A stretch of DNA of 64,000 bases from JAKOWB01 sp038363005 (GTDB lineage: Bacteria > Pseudomonadota > Alphaproteobacteria > Kiloniellales > JACOMY01): the NCBI GenBank assembly GCA_038363005.1, contig JBBQBI010000009.1, forward strand, positions 62,001-126,000, read 5' to 3'. Positions 49,921 through 59,069 of the stretch are shown here, one piece after another. Each line of letters begins with the position of its first letter. The stretch's first letter is position 1. Made by a program: the position numbers and the translations under genes. Under the pieces are notes generated by a model, which was given only the letters and a program-made list of their open reading frames with translations, made no database searches and was not told the DNA's origin.

Positions 49921-50991
49921 ATGAAATTCCTCGACGAATGCAAGATCTACCTGCGCTCCGGCGACGGCGGCGCCGGCGCGGTGGCCTTCCGGCGCGAGAA
50001 GTACATCGAGTTCGGCGGCCCCTCGGGTGGTGACGGCGGGCGCGGCGGCGACGTGGTGATCGAGGCGGTCGAGGGCCTCAACACCCTGATCGACTATCGC
50101 TACCAGCAGCACTTCAAGGCGCCCAAGGGCGACCACGGCCGCGGCTCCGACCAGACCGGCGCGGCGGCTGAGGACGTGGTGCTGCGGGTGCCGGTGGGCA
50201 CCCAGGTGTTCGCCGAGGACAAGGAGACGCTGCTACTCGACCTGACCGTGGCCGGCCAGCGCGAGCTGCTGTGCAAGGGCGGCGACGGCGGCTATGGCAA
50301 CGCCCACTTCAAGACCGCCACCAACCGCGCGCCGCGCCGCTTCGATCCCGGCTGGCCGGGCGAGGAGCGCTGGGTCTGGCTGCGCCTGAAGCTGATCGCC
50401 GACGCCGGGCTGGTCGGCCTGCCGAACGCCGGCAAGTCGACCTTCCTGGCCGCCGTCAGCGCCGCCGAACCGAAGATCGCCGACTATCCCTTCACCACCC
50501 TGACGCCCAACCTGGGCGTCGTCGCGGTGGGCGAGAAATCCTTCGTGCTGGCCGACATTCCCGGCCTGATCGAGGGCGCCAGCGAAGGCGCCGGCCTGGG
50601 CACCCGCTTCCTCGGCCATGTCGAGCGCTGCGGCGTGCTGCTGCACCTGGTCGACGCCACGCAGGACGACGTGGCGCTGGCCTATCGCACGGTGCGCGGC
50701 GAGCTGGAGGCCTATGGCCACGGCCTGGCCGAGAAGACCGAGATCCTGGCGCTGAACAAGGCCGACGCGCTGCCGGCCGAGGACCTGGAGGTGCAGGCCG
50801 GCTTCCTGGCCGAGGCCGCCGGCAAGCCGGTGCATCGCCTCTCCGGCGTCACCGGCGAGGGCGTGCGGCCGATTCTCTTCGCCCTGCTGGAGCAGGTCGA
50901 TGCCTTCCGCGCCGCCGAGCGCGCGGCGGCGGCCAAGGCCGCGCTGCCCGAGGGCGAGGCGGCGGACAGCGACGACTGGACGCCGACGTGA
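49921..50991 (+). CDS. obgE: GTPase Obg/CgtA
   Basis: A 356-residue ribosome-associated GTPase: the glycine-rich Obg fold (1-158: 'GDGGAGAVAFRREKYIEFGG', 'GDGGRGGDVVIEAVEGLNTL') and a G domain with 'GLPNAGKSTFL' (G1), 'DIPGLIEGA' (G3), 'NKADALPAEDLEV' (G4) and a shared C-terminal tail. It acts in 50S assembly and stress control. The GTGA overlap with proB couples their translation. Confidence 0.97.
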   Translation: MKFLDECKIYLRSGDGGAGAVAFRREKYIEFGGPSGGDGGRGGDVVIEAVEGLNTLIDYRYQQHFKAPKGDHGRGSDQTGAAAEDVVLRVPVGTQVFAEDKETLLLDLTVAGQRELLCKGGDGGYGNAHFKTATNRAPRRFDPGWPGEERWVWLRLKLIADAGLVGLPNAGKSTFLAAVSAAEPKIADYPFTTLTPNLGVVAVGEKSFVLADIPGLIEGASEGAGLGTRFLGHVERCGVLLHLVDATQDDVALAYRTVRGELEAYGHGLAEKTEILALNKADALPAEDLEVQAGFLAEAAGKPVHRLSGVTGEGVRPILFALLEQVDAFRAAERAAAAKAALPEGEAADSDDWTPT

Positions 50992-52133
50992 CCTCGGTGC
51001 TGCCCGCGACGGCGCTACCGGCGCTGGCCGGCAGCCGCCGGCTGGTGGTGAAGATCGGCTCGGCCCTGCTGGTCGAGGAGACCGGCGCCATCCGCCGAGC
51101 CTGGCTGCAGGCCCTGGCCGACGACGTGGCGGCGCTGCGCCGTGGCGGGACCGAGGTGATCCTGGTCTCCTCCGGCGCCATCGCCGCCGGCCGCCGGCCG
51201 CTCGACCTGGTGGGGCGCGCCCTGAAGCTGGAAGAGAAGCAGGCCGCCGCCGCCACCGGGCAGATCCGCCTGGCGCACGCCTATCAGGAGGCGCTGGCGC
51301 GGCACGAGCTGATCGTCGCCCAGGTGCTGCTGACCCTGGAGGACACCGAGGAGCGGCGCCGCCACCTGAACGCCCGCGCCACCCTGGCGACCCTGCTGAA
51401 GCTGGGCGCCGTGCCGGTGATCAACGAGAACGACACCGTGGCCACCAGCGAGATCCGCTTCGGCGACAACGACCGCCTGGCGGCGCGCGTCGCCGCCATG
51501 CTGGAGGCCGACACCCTGGTGCTGCTGTCCGACATCGACGGGCTCTACACCGCCAATCCCAAGCTGGACCCGGCGGCGCGCCACCTGCCGCTGGTCGAGC
51601 GCATCACCCCGGCGATCGAAGCCATGGCCGGCGCGGCGCTGCCCGGCGTCTCCTCCGGCGGCATGGTAACCAAGCTGGCCGCCGCCAAGATCGCCGTGGC
51701 CGCCGGCTGCCGCATGGCCATCGCCGACGGCCGCCCGCCGGGTGCCCTTGGCGCCCTGGCCGGCGGCGGCAAGGCCAGCTGGTTCCTGGCTGAGATCGAG
51801 CCGCGCACGGCGCGCAAGCGCTGGATCGCCGGCGGGCTGATGCCGCGCGGCGCAGTCACCCTCGATGCCGGCGCGGTCAAGGCACTGCAGGGCGGCAAGT
51901 CGCTGCTGCCGGCCGGTGTCACCGCGGTCGATGGCGGCTTCGAGCGCGGCGACCTGATCCGCGTGCTGGACCCGGCCGGCCTCGAGGTGGCGCGTGGCCT
52001 CTCGGCCTATGGCGCCGAGGATGCCGGCCGCATCAAGGGCCGCAAGAGCCGCGAGATCGAGACCATCCTGGGCTGGCGCGGGCGGGAGGAGCTGATCCAC
52101 CGCGACGACCTGGTGCTGACAGGAGAGCGATGA
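50988..52133 (+). CDS. proB: Glutamate 5-kinase
   Basis: A 381-residue enzyme of proline synthesis: amino-acid kinase domain 'RLVVKIGSALLVEETGAIRR', 'LVSSGAIAAGRRPLDL', 'VINENDTVATSEIRFGDNDR' and 'LLSDIDGLYTANPKLDP', then a C-terminal PUA domain (about 280-370). It phosphorylates glutamate; ProA, usually its direct neighbour, is 10 kb away here on the other strand. It starts with GTG at 50988, overlapping the obgE stop. Confidence 0.97.
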   Translation: MTSVLPATALPALAGSRRLVVKIGSALLVEETGAIRRAWLQALADDVAALRRGGTEVILVSSGAIAAGRRPLDLVGRALKLEEKQAAAATGQIRLAHAYQEALARHELIVAQVLLTLEDTEERRRHLNARATLATLLKLGAVPVINENDTVATSEIRFGDNDRLAARVAAMLEADTLVLLSDIDGLYTANPKLDPAARHLPLVERITPAIEAMAGAALPGVSSGGMVTKLAAAKIAVAAGCRMAIADGRPPGALGALAGGGKASWFLAEIEPRTARKRWIAGGLMPRGAVTLDAGAVKALQGGKSLLPAGVTAVDGGFERGDLIRVLDPAGLEVARGLSAYGAEDAGRIKGRKSREIETILGWRGREELIHRDDLVLTGER

Positions 52134-52450
52134 TGCGCGCCGGACATTCCGTCAGGGACGCCAACGACCGCCTGTGGGCGGCGCTTCGCCTCGGCAAGGC
52201 CGGGCAGCGCTTCCGCCGGCGCGCCCGGCTGGGTCCGCTGGTAGCCGACTTCTACTGCCCGACCTTGAAGCTGGTGGTGGAAATCGACAGCAGCCGCGAC
52301 CGCCGTGCTGAACTGGCCAGCGAGCAGCGCGACCAATGGCTCTGGCGCCACGGCTACGCCGTGCTGCGCCTCGACCGCGCCGAGGTCATGCAGCGCCGCG
52401 AGCGCGCCCTGGCGATGATCGCCGACGCGGCGAAGGGGCTTAGGGACTGA
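52130..52450 (+). CDS. DUF559-family endonuclease-like protein
   Basis: A 106-residue protein of the DUF559 type (very short patch-repair/restriction-like fold): 'LWAALRLGKAGQRFRRRARL', 'VADFYCPTLKLVVEIDSSRD' (the D...E-x-D nuclease core) and 'WLWRHGYAVLRLDRAEVMQR'. The start ATG overlaps the proB stop (ATGATG). It is the last gene on this strand before a palindromic repeat and the opposite-strand block. Confidence 0.82.
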   Translation: MMRAGHSVRDANDRLWAALRLGKAGQRFRRRARLGPLVADFYCPTLKLVVEIDSSRDRRAELASEQRDQWLWRHGYAVLRLDRAEVMQRRERALAMIADAAKGLRD

Positions 52451-52476
52451 GGGTCTGCGCCGCGCCGCGCCCGCCC

Positions 52477-52593
52477 TGTCATCCCGGACAAGGAGCGCAG
52501 CGACGCCGATCCGGGACCCAGGGAACCGGGCCCGGCACTGCGAGACCAGTCCCCTGGGTCCCGGCTCTCCGCTGCGCTCCGGCCGGGATGACA
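52477..52593. repeat. Dispersed palindromic repeat
   Basis: A 117-bp imperfect inverted repeat with terminal TGTCATCCCGG / CCGGGATGACA and internal CCCAGGG/CCCTGGG arms. Elements of this type are common between genes in alphaproteobacteria. It sits exactly where the operon direction changes (after the proB-DUF559 unit, before rppH). Confidence 0.75.
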
Positions 52594-52637
52594 GCTATGC
52601 CTCGACTTCGCCGTCCGGTCTCACAGGGCATCGTCGC

Positions 52638-53117
52638 CTACCCCAGATGCTCGGCGAACTCCGCCAGCACCTGCTGATAGAGCGACCGCTTGAAGGGCAC
52701 GATCAGCTCCACCACCTGCGCCGGCTTGACCCACTGCCAGTGGCTGAACTCGGCGTGCTCGGTGGCCAGGTCGATGTCGCTGTCCTGGCCGGTGAAGTCG
52801 AGCAGGAACCACTTCTGCCGCTGGCCGCGAAACCGCCCGCCCCAGAGCGTCAGCATCAACTCCTCCGGCAGGTCATAGGACAGCCAGCCCTTGGCCTTGG
52901 CGCGGATCGTCGCCTTGCCGGTGCCGATCTCCTCTTTCAGCTCGCGCAGCGCCGCCTGGCGCGGCGTCTCGCCCTTGTCGATGCCGCCCTGCGGCATCTG
53001 CCAGGCGTCGCTCGGCATGTCGAGGCGCTGGGCGACGAAGACCTCGCGCCGCGGATTCAGCAGCATCAGGCCGACACAGGGGCGATAGGCGGTGGGCAGC
53101 GCGGGCGTCTTGCTCAT
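52638..53117 (-). CDS. rppH: RNA pyrophosphohydrolase RppH (Nudix)
   Basis: A 159-residue Nudix hydrolase: 'YRPCVGLMLLNPRREVFVAQ', 'AWQMPQGGIDKGETPRQAAL' then 'RELKEEIGT' (the Nudix box) and 'WFLLDFTGQDSDI'. It removes pyrophosphate from mRNA 5' ends, starting RNA decay. It is the last gene of a minus-strand series that begins at proA. Confidence 0.93.
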   Translation of the reverse strand: MSKTPALPTAYRPCVGLMLLNPRREVFVAQRLDMPSDAWQMPQGGIDKGETPRQAALRELKEEIGTGKATIRAKAKGWLSYDLPEELMLTLWGGRFRGQRQKWFLLDFTGQDSDIDLATEHAEFSHWQWVKPAQVVELIVPFKRSLYQQVLAEFAEHLG

Positions 53118-53144
53118 GGGGCAGAGATCTAGCGCGCCGGGCCG

Positions 53145-54197
53145 CTAGTTGGCCAGCCGGCGCTCCACCACATAGGTGGTCGGCACCAGGGTGAAGCCGC
53201 GTGCCTCCAGCGTGCCGGCCCAGGCGGCGAGGCGCGCCACCGTGCCCGCATCGGCCGGCAGCACGACGATGGCGGCGCCCTGCAGCAGCGCCATGCGCTC
53301 GGCGGCCGCCAGCGCCAGGGTGCTGGCAGCGGCATCGGCGGCGGCCTGGTCGGCCAGCACCAGGGTAAGGCCGGCGGCGTCGGCCAGGCGTTCGGCCGGC
53401 GCGGCGGGCCCGCTGAGCAGCAGGATCAGGCCGCGACGCGACAACTCGGCAAGCACTGGCGCGGCGACGTCCTCGGCCCGCAGGAATCCGCCGCCGCCGA
53501 CCACCAGGGCGGCGACCAGCGGCAGCGGCGCCTCGGCGCCATCCAGCAGCCAATCCAGGCGCTTCAGGTTCTGGCTGGCGTCGAGCAGCGGCAACAGCGC
53601 CTGCGGCCCCAGGTCCAGCGAGTCGGCACCCTCGCCGTCCTTGGCCTCGCCCTTCATCGGCAGCTCGATCAGGATCTCGTGCCCGGCGGCGCGGGCCACC
53701 TCGATCGCCGTGCCGAAGGGCCGGCCGTAGGGCGAGAAGGCCAGGGCGATGGGGCCCGGCAGGGCGCTGGCGGCCTCGGTCACCGCGCCGCTGCGGCCCA
53801 GGCCGCTCAGCACCACGGCGACCACCGGCCGGCCAGCCGGCACGGACGGCGCCGGGGCACGCCACTGCTGCCAGGTGCCGCGCGGCGCGGCCTTGGCCGG
53901 CGGCTGGCCAGGCAGATAGCCGGGCAGCGCCGGCAGGGTGACGACGACGGCCTGGCCGCTGCTGGCGCCGGGGCGCGGCAGGCCCAGGATATCGAGCCAG
54001 GGTGTTGGCGCCGCCAGCCAGGCGGCGAAGCCCAGGCCCGGCAGGGCGATGAACAGCCAGGCGGCGAACAGCAACCAGCCGCCGCCCTGTCGCTGCTGTC
54101 CATCCCGCTGGCGCCCGCGATCGCCGCGCATCCCCCACTTGCCCCCGCTGGCATGCTCTGGCGTTGCCGCGCCGGCCCCCCGCCGGCGCGGTCGCAC
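53145..54197 (-). CDS. Divergent polysaccharide deacetylase (YibQ/DUF610)
   Basis: A 350-residue protein with an N-terminal membrane segment ('LLFAAWLFIALPGLGFAAWL') and a NodB-like but divergent deacetylase domain (about 115-345: 'VVAVVLSGLGRSGAVTEAAS', 'IALAFSPYGRP', 'AGHEILIELPMKGE'). Members sit beside ctpA and envC and are thought to act on the envelope; catalytic activity is not shown. The start is uncertain: GTG 54197 or ATG 54131. Confidence 0.8.
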   Translation of the reverse strand: MRPRRRGAGAATPEHASGGKWGMRGDRGRQRDGQQRQGGGWLLFAAWLFIALPGLGFAAWLAAPTPWLDILGLPRPGASSGQAVVVTLPALPGYLPGQPPAKAAPRGTWQQWRAPAPSVPAGRPVVAVVLSGLGRSGAVTEAASALPGPIALAFSPYGRPFGTAIEVARAAGHEILIELPMKGEAKDGEGADSLDLGPQALLPLLDASQNLKRLDWLLDGAEAPLPLVAALVVGGGGFLRAEDVAAPVLAELSRRGLILLLSGPAAPAERLADAAGLTLVLADQAAADAAASTLALAAAERMALLQGAAIVVLPADAGTVARLAAWAGTLEARGFTLVPTTYVVERRLAN

Positions 54198-54208
54198 GTC
54201 AGGTCAGA

Positions 54209-55585
54209 CTATTCAACCTTGGCCGTGCGCTCGTTGAACAGCGCGTAGCCGCGCAGCAGGTCGAGCGCACGCTGCAGCTGGTAGTCGTTCTCCGGTGTCA
54301 GGGCACCCGGCTGCGCCGCGGTCTCCGGCTTCGCCGGATCCTTGGCTGGGTCGGCGGCCGGGTCCTTGGCCGGGTCGGTGCCCTCGGGCTGCGTGCCGCT
54401 CTGGTCGCCCGGCGCCGGCGTTCCCTTCTTCTCGTCGTCGGGGTTGGTCAGGATGCCCTTCAGGTTTTCCTCGTGACGCTCCCCGCCGGTATCGATCTCC
54501 TCGATCTTGGCCAGCTTGACCTCGATGTCGGGTTCGATGCCCTTGGCTTGGATTGAGCGGCCCGAGGGCGTGAAGTAGCGCGAGGTGGTCAGGCGCATGG
54601 CGCCATGGCCCGGCAGCGGGATGATGGTCTGCACCGATCCCTTGCCGAAGGAGCGGGTGCCCAGCAGGATCGCGCGGTGGTGGTCCTGCAGCGCGCCGGC
54701 GACGATCTCCGACGCCGAGGCCGAACCGTCATTGATCAGCACCACCAGCGGCAAGCCGTCGATCAGGTCACCCGGACGTGCGTTGAAGCGCTGCATGTCC
54801 TCCTCATGGCGGCCACGGGTGGAGACGATCTCGCCCTGCTCCAGGAAGGCGTCGGAGACCGAGATGGCCTCCGACAGCAGGCCGCCCGGGTTGTTGCGCA
54901 GGTCGAGCACGAAGCCCACCAGCTTGTCGCCCAGCTTGGCCTTGATCTCGGTGATGGCCTTCTCCAGGCCGGTGGTGGTCTGTTCGTTGAACTGCGTGAT
55001 GCGGATGTAGCCGATGTTGCCCTCGACGCGCGAACGCACCGATTCCACCTTGATCACGTCGCGCACCAGCGTGACGTCGAAGGGATCGGCCTGGCCGCGC
55101 GCGATGGTGATGGTCACCTCGCTGTTGATCGGGCCGCGCAGCATGTCGACCGCCTGGTCGAGCGTCAGGCCCTGCACCGTCTCGCCGTTGATGCGGGTGA
55201 TGAAGTCGCCGGTCTGGATGCCGGCGCGGGCGGCCGGGGTGTCGTCGATCGGCGACACCACCTTGACGAAGCCCTCTTCCATGGTGACCTGGATGCCAAG
55301 CCCGCCGAACTCGCCGCGGGTCTGCTCCTGCATGTCCTTGAACTGGTCTTGGTCCATGTAGGAGGAGTGCGGGTCGAGTTCCGCCAGCATGCCGCGGATC
55401 GCCGATTCGATGAGTTCGGCATCGGTGACCTGATCGACGTAGTCGGCGCGCACGCGCTCGAACACGTCACCGAACAGCTTAAGCTGGCGATAGGTATCCT
55501 CGTTGCGTTCCTCGGCCAGGACACTGCCGGCCGAGACCAGCAGCGCCACCGAGGTGGTCAACGCGAGCAGACGACGCTTGAACAT
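54209..55585 (-). CDS. ctpA: Carboxy-terminal processing protease CtpA (S41)
   Basis: A 458-residue periplasmic protease with a signal peptide ('RLLALTTSVALLVSAGSVLA'), an N-terminal domain, PDZ ('GGLGIQVTMEEGFVKVVSPI', 'GDFITRINGE') and the S41 core: catalytic Ser in 'NDGSASASEIVAGALQDH' and Lys in 'GKGSVQTIIPLP'. A Lys/Pro/Asp/Glu-rich tail precedes a short helix. It trims proteins near the cell wall. Shares one base with the envC stop. Confidence 0.95.
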   Translation of the reverse strand: MFKRRLLALTTSVALLVSAGSVLAEERNEDTYRQLKLFGDVFERVRADYVDQVTDAELIESAIRGMLAELDPHSSYMDQDQFKDMQEQTRGEFGGLGIQVTMEEGFVKVVSPIDDTPAARAGIQTGDFITRINGETVQGLTLDQAVDMLRGPINSEVTITIARGQADPFDVTLVRDVIKVESVRSRVEGNIGYIRITQFNEQTTTGLEKAITEIKAKLGDKLVGFVLDLRNNPGGLLSEAISVSDAFLEQGEIVSTRGRHEEDMQRFNARPGDLIDGLPLVVLINDGSASASEIVAGALQDHHRAILLGTRSFGKGSVQTIIPLPGHGAMRLTTSRYFTPSGRSIQAKGIEPDIEVKLAKIEEIDTGGERHEENLKGILTNPDDEKKGTPAPGDQSGTQPEGTDPAKDPAADPAKDPAKPETAAQPGALTPENDYQLQRALDLLRGYALFNERTAKVE

Positions 55586-56976
55586 CAGCCTTCACCCTTC
55601 GAGATTGTGCCCTGCGAGAGCTGGTTGCCGAACCACGGCGTTGGATCGATCGGCTGTCCATTGTGCCGTAGTTCGATGTAGAGCGCGGGGGCGCTGCCCG
55701 GCGGGCTGCCCATGAGACCGACCGGCTCGCCGGCCACGACCCACTGCCCGAGAACCACGTCGATGCGGCCAAGACCGGCCAGCAGCGAATGATATCGCCC
55801 GCCATGTTCGAGTATCAAGATGAGGCCATAGCGACGGAACGCCCCGGCATAGACCACGCGACCGTCGAAGGTTGCAACGATCTGCGCACCCGGGCGGGTG
55901 GCGATCAGCAGCCCCTTGGACTCCTCGCCGGTGTCGGGCAGCGGCTGGCCATAGGCCGCCTGGACGCTGCCGCGCGCCGGCAGGAACAGCCCGCCCGGCT
56001 TGTCGGGGAAGTCGCGCACGCCGCTGGGCGGCGCCAGCGCGGTCTGCGCCTGGCCGGCGCTTTCCGCCTCGGCTTCCGCCTGCTCCGCCTTGGCCTGCGC
56101 CTCGGCGGCCGCGGCCTTGGCCGCCGCGGCTTCCGCCGCCTGCGCCTTGGCCGCCTGCGCCGCCGCGGCCTCTGCTGCCTGGCGCGCCGCCTCGGCCTTG
56201 GCCCGGGCCGCTGCCTCGGCTTCCGCCTGCGCCTTGGCGGCGGCGGCACGCTCGGCCGCCTCGCGCTCCAGCGCGACGATCAATTGTTTGAGATCGGCGG
56301 CCTTCTCGGCCAGCTTGGCGGCGCTCGCCTCGGCGGCGCCGCGCTCGGCGGCGGTGATCTCGGCCAGGGCCTCCTTGCGGTCCAGCAGGGACTGCAGGCG
56401 GGCCCGCTCGGCCGCCAGCGCGGTCTGCTTGCTGCTGGCCTCCAGGTTCTCGGTGGCGACCTGCTGCTGCAGTGCCACCAGCCCATCCAGTTCGCTGCGC
56501 AGCGCCGTGGCGCGCTGCTCCAGCTCCGGTACCACGACCGACAGCAGCAGGGCCGAGCGCGCGGCGTCGAGCGGCGATCCCGGCTCGGCCAGCACGGCCT
56601 CGGGCGGCTGCAGGGCGATGCGCACCAGCGCCGCCAGGGTGTCGGCCAGGCGCCCACGTTCGGCCACCAGGCCGGCCTGGCGCGCCGCCAGCTCCTCGCT
56701 CAGCGCCGCCGCGGTCTGCTCCACCGAGGTCAGATCGCTTTCCATCGCCTGCGCCTTGGCGGCGACTGCCACCAGCTCTTGGGTCAGGCCGGCGATCTCG
56801 TCGCGGATCGCCTGCTCGCGCGCCTTCAGCTCCGCCGCCTTGGCGCGGTCGGCGGCGAGCTTCTGCTCCAGCGCCGATAGCTCTTCCTGCTGCTTGTCCT
56901 GGCCCCAGGCGGCCGCCGCCGGCATGGCCAGCAGGCCAGCCGCCAGGACCCAGCCGAGGGGGCGCTGCAGCAGCAT
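55585..56976 (-). CDS. EnvC-like murein hydrolase activator (degenerate M23)
   Basis: A 463-residue protein with a signal peptide ('GWVLAAGLLAMPAAAAWG'), a long coiled coil (about 25-300, Ala/Glu/Lys/Gln-rich) and a C-terminal LytM-like domain ('GAQIVATFDGRVVYAGAFRR', 'LILILEHGGRYHSLLAGL', 'APALYIELRHNGQPIDPTPW'). The zinc ligands of active M23 peptidases are missing (HxH is replaced by YIE), as in EnvC, which activates amidases at division. ATG 56976 is chosen for the signal peptide. Lies between gpmI and ctpA. Confidence 0.88.
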   Translation of the reverse strand: MLLQRPLGWVLAAGLLAMPAAAAWGQDKQQEELSALEQKLAADRAKAAELKAREQAIRDEIAGLTQELVAVAAKAQAMESDLTSVEQTAAALSEELAARQAGLVAERGRLADTLAALVRIALQPPEAVLAEPGSPLDAARSALLLSVVVPELEQRATALRSELDGLVALQQQVATENLEASSKQTALAAERARLQSLLDRKEALAEITAAERGAAEASAAKLAEKAADLKQLIVALEREAAERAAAAKAQAEAEAAARAKAEAARQAAEAAAAQAAKAQAAEAAAAKAAAAEAQAKAEQAEAEAESAGQAQTALAPPSGVRDFPDKPGGLFLPARGSVQAAYGQPLPDTGEESKGLLIATRPGAQIVATFDGRVVYAGAFRRYGLILILEHGGRYHSLLAGLGRIDVVLGQWVVAGEPVGLMGSPPGSAPALYIELRHNGQPIDPTPWFGNQLSQGTISKGEG

Positions 56977-56983
56977 GGCGTGG

Positions 56984-58561
56984 CTACTCCGCCGCGCTGG
57001 CGACACGGCCAGGCTCAAGCAGCGAATGGCCGGTCATGGCCTTGGGCTGCGGCAGCTCGAGGAACTGCAGCAGGGTCGGCGCGATGTCGGCCAGGCGGCC
57101 GTCGCGCAGCCGCTTCACCGTGGCCGGGCCGACCGCCAGCAGCAGCGGCACCTTGTTCAGCGTGTGCTGGGTGTGCGGCTGGTGGTTGACCTCGTCCAGC
57201 ATCTCCTCGGCGTTGCCGTGGTCGGCGGTGATCAGCAGCACGCCGCCGGCCGCTTCGACCGCGGCGCCGAGCCGCGCCAGACAGGCGTCCACCGCCTCCA
57301 CCGCCTGGACCGCGGCGGCCAGGTTGCCGGTGTGGCCCACCATGTCGCCGTTGGCGTAGTTCACCACGATCAGGTCAAAGGTTCCGCTGGCGACCGCCGC
57401 GACCAGCTTGTCGGTCACCTCGGGCGCCGACATCTCCGGCTGCAGGTCATAGGTCGCTACCTTGGGCGAGGGCACCAGGATGCGCTCCTCGCCGGGAAAC
57501 AGCGCCTCGCGCCCGCCGTTGAAGAAGAAGGTGACGTGGGCGTACTTCTCGGTCTCGGCGATGCGCAGCTGCTTGAGGCCGGCGTCGGACACCAGCTCGC
57601 CCAGGGTCTGGCGCAGGTCGCCCGGCGGGAACAGCGTCGCCATGAAGCGGTTCAGCGCCTGCGAGTAGTCCACCAGTCCCAGCGCCGCGGCGAAGGCCGG
57701 GCGGTGCCGGCGCTCGAAGCCGTCGAACGCGGGATCGAGCAGCGCGGTCAGGATCTCCCGCGCCCGGTCGGCGCGGAAATTGGCCATCAGCAGGCCGTCG
57801 CCGTCGGCCACGCCCTGGTAGCCGGCGATGGCGGTCGGCTTGACGAACTCGTCGTTCTCGCCGCGCGCGTAGCCGGCGGCCAGCGCCGCCTGGGCATCGG
57901 GCGATGCTTCGCCCCGGCCATCCACCAGGCAGTCGTAGGCCAGGGTCACGCGCTCCCAGCGCTGGTCGCGGTCCATGGCGTAGTAGCGGCCGCTGACCGT
58001 GGCGATCCGGGCGGGCGTGTCGTCCTGGAACTGTTTCAGGTAGCGCTCGGCCGATTGCGGCGGCGTGTCGCGGCCGTCGAGGAAGGCGTGCACCAGGACA
58101 GGAACACCCTCCGCCGCCAACAGCTTCGCCAGCGCCGCCATCTGCTTCTGATGCGCGTGTACGCCGCCGGGGGACAGCAGTCCCATCAGATGTGCGCGCC
58201 CGCCGCTGGCCTTGAGCTTTGCCACAAAGTCACCAAAGGCCGGCATCGTGGCCACTTCGTGGCGCTTGATGGCCAAATCTATGCGCGGCAGCTCCTGCAT
58301 CACCACGCGGCCGGCACCCAGGTTCATGTGCCCCACCTCGGAATTGCCGAACTGCCCAACCGGCAGGCCGACTTCCAGCTCCGAGGCATCGACCAGCGCG
58401 TGTGGCCGGGACTTGAAGGCCTGCGTCAAAAAGGGCGTGCGGGCCTGGCAGATGGCGTTGTTGTCACAGGCGACGCGATGCCCCCAGCCGTCGAGGATGC
58501 AGAGCACGACCGGGCGGGGGCGTGGCTGGGCGTTTGACTGGTCCTGGGCGGCAGGCTTCAT
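56984..58561 (-). CDS. gpmI: 2,3-bisphosphoglycerate-independent phosphoglycerate mutase
   Basis: A 525-residue alkaline-phosphatase-superfamily enzyme of glycolysis. Family marks: 'LCILDGWGHRVACDNNAICQ', 'GNSEVGHMNLGAGRVV' (catalytic Ser), 'DGRDTPPQSAERYLKQF', 'NFRADRAREI' and 'LITADHGNAEEML'. Mn2+ ligands fit these blocks. It interconverts 3- and 2-phosphoglycerate. Confidence 0.97.
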   Translation of the reverse strand: MKPAAQDQSNAQPRPRPVVLCILDGWGHRVACDNNAICQARTPFLTQAFKSRPHALVDASELEVGLPVGQFGNSEVGHMNLGAGRVVMQELPRIDLAIKRHEVATMPAFGDFVAKLKASGGRAHLMGLLSPGGVHAHQKQMAALAKLLAAEGVPVLVHAFLDGRDTPPQSAERYLKQFQDDTPARIATVSGRYYAMDRDQRWERVTLAYDCLVDGRGEASPDAQAALAAGYARGENDEFVKPTAIAGYQGVADGDGLLMANFRADRAREILTALLDPAFDGFERRHRPAFAAALGLVDYSQALNRFMATLFPPGDLRQTLGELVSDAGLKQLRIAETEKYAHVTFFFNGGREALFPGEERILVPSPKVATYDLQPEMSAPEVTDKLVAAVASGTFDLIVVNYANGDMVGHTGNLAAAVQAVEAVDACLARLGAAVEAAGGVLLITADHGNAEEMLDEVNHQPHTQHTLNKVPLLLAVGPATVKRLRDGRLADIAPTLLQFLELPQPKAMTGHSLLEPGRVASAAE

Positions 58562-58713
58562 CGGCAGGGGAACTCTTGCGCTAGACTGGGCGGCAAGCGC
58601 CTGTATAGCCGCTTTCGCCGCGTCGCGGCAGGGGCGCAGGGTCGCGGGCGGACCGCATGATTCAGAGAATCAAACGTGTTGGCCAAATCAGTCTAGGAAT
58701 ACCGGGAGCCGAA

Positions 58714-59061
58714 ATGATAATTTCGAAAATCGTTCATCGCGCCCTATCCCAAAAGCTAACGCGAGTGTGTCTATTCGGAGCAATCGGATTGGGCACGATG
58801 ATTGGCGACGCCTCAGCGGCTAATTTTCTTCAAGAAAAAGATAAAATAATTTGTGATGGAGACAGCATTCATCTCACCGTAGAATCACTTACCTTAAAAT
58901 CCAATCTAGAAATAAAAGAGCAAAAATTCGCAAGTATAATATATAGACGGGAAGATACGGGATTTGTAATTCAGTTTTTTGGCGAAAAAGAGGGAAAAGG
59001 AAACCAGATCTCCATTGTATTAATTGACGTAGAGTGTGTTCTAATTTTGCATTACTATTAG
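58714..59061 (+). CDS. AT-rich orphan secreted protein
   Basis: A 115-residue protein from a markedly AT-rich gene, unlike all neighbours. It has a putative signal peptide ('VCLFGAIGLGTMIGDASA|AN') and a mature region of short beta-like strands ('HLTVESLTLKSNLEIKEQKF', 'FVIQFFGEKEGKGNQISIVL'), with two Cys. No family recognised. It lies antisense between gpmI and rlmH, in the middle of a conserved operon, and looks like a recent acquisition. ATG 58714 (site GGGAG) fits the signal peptide; an earlier start at 58657 is possible. Confidence 0.6.
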   Translation: MIISKIVHRALSQKLTRVCLFGAIGLGTMIGDASAANFLQEKDKIICDGDSIHLTVESLTLKSNLEIKEQKFASIIYRREDTGFVIQFFGEKEGKGNQISIVLIDVECVLILHYY

Positions 59062-59069
59062 CTACCTCT

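Noticed and set aside
56000..58537. 845-codon plus-strand open frame opposite envC and gpmI
   Set aside because: Antisense to two well-conserved genes; Ala/Ser-rich then Arg/Gln-rich translation without domains.
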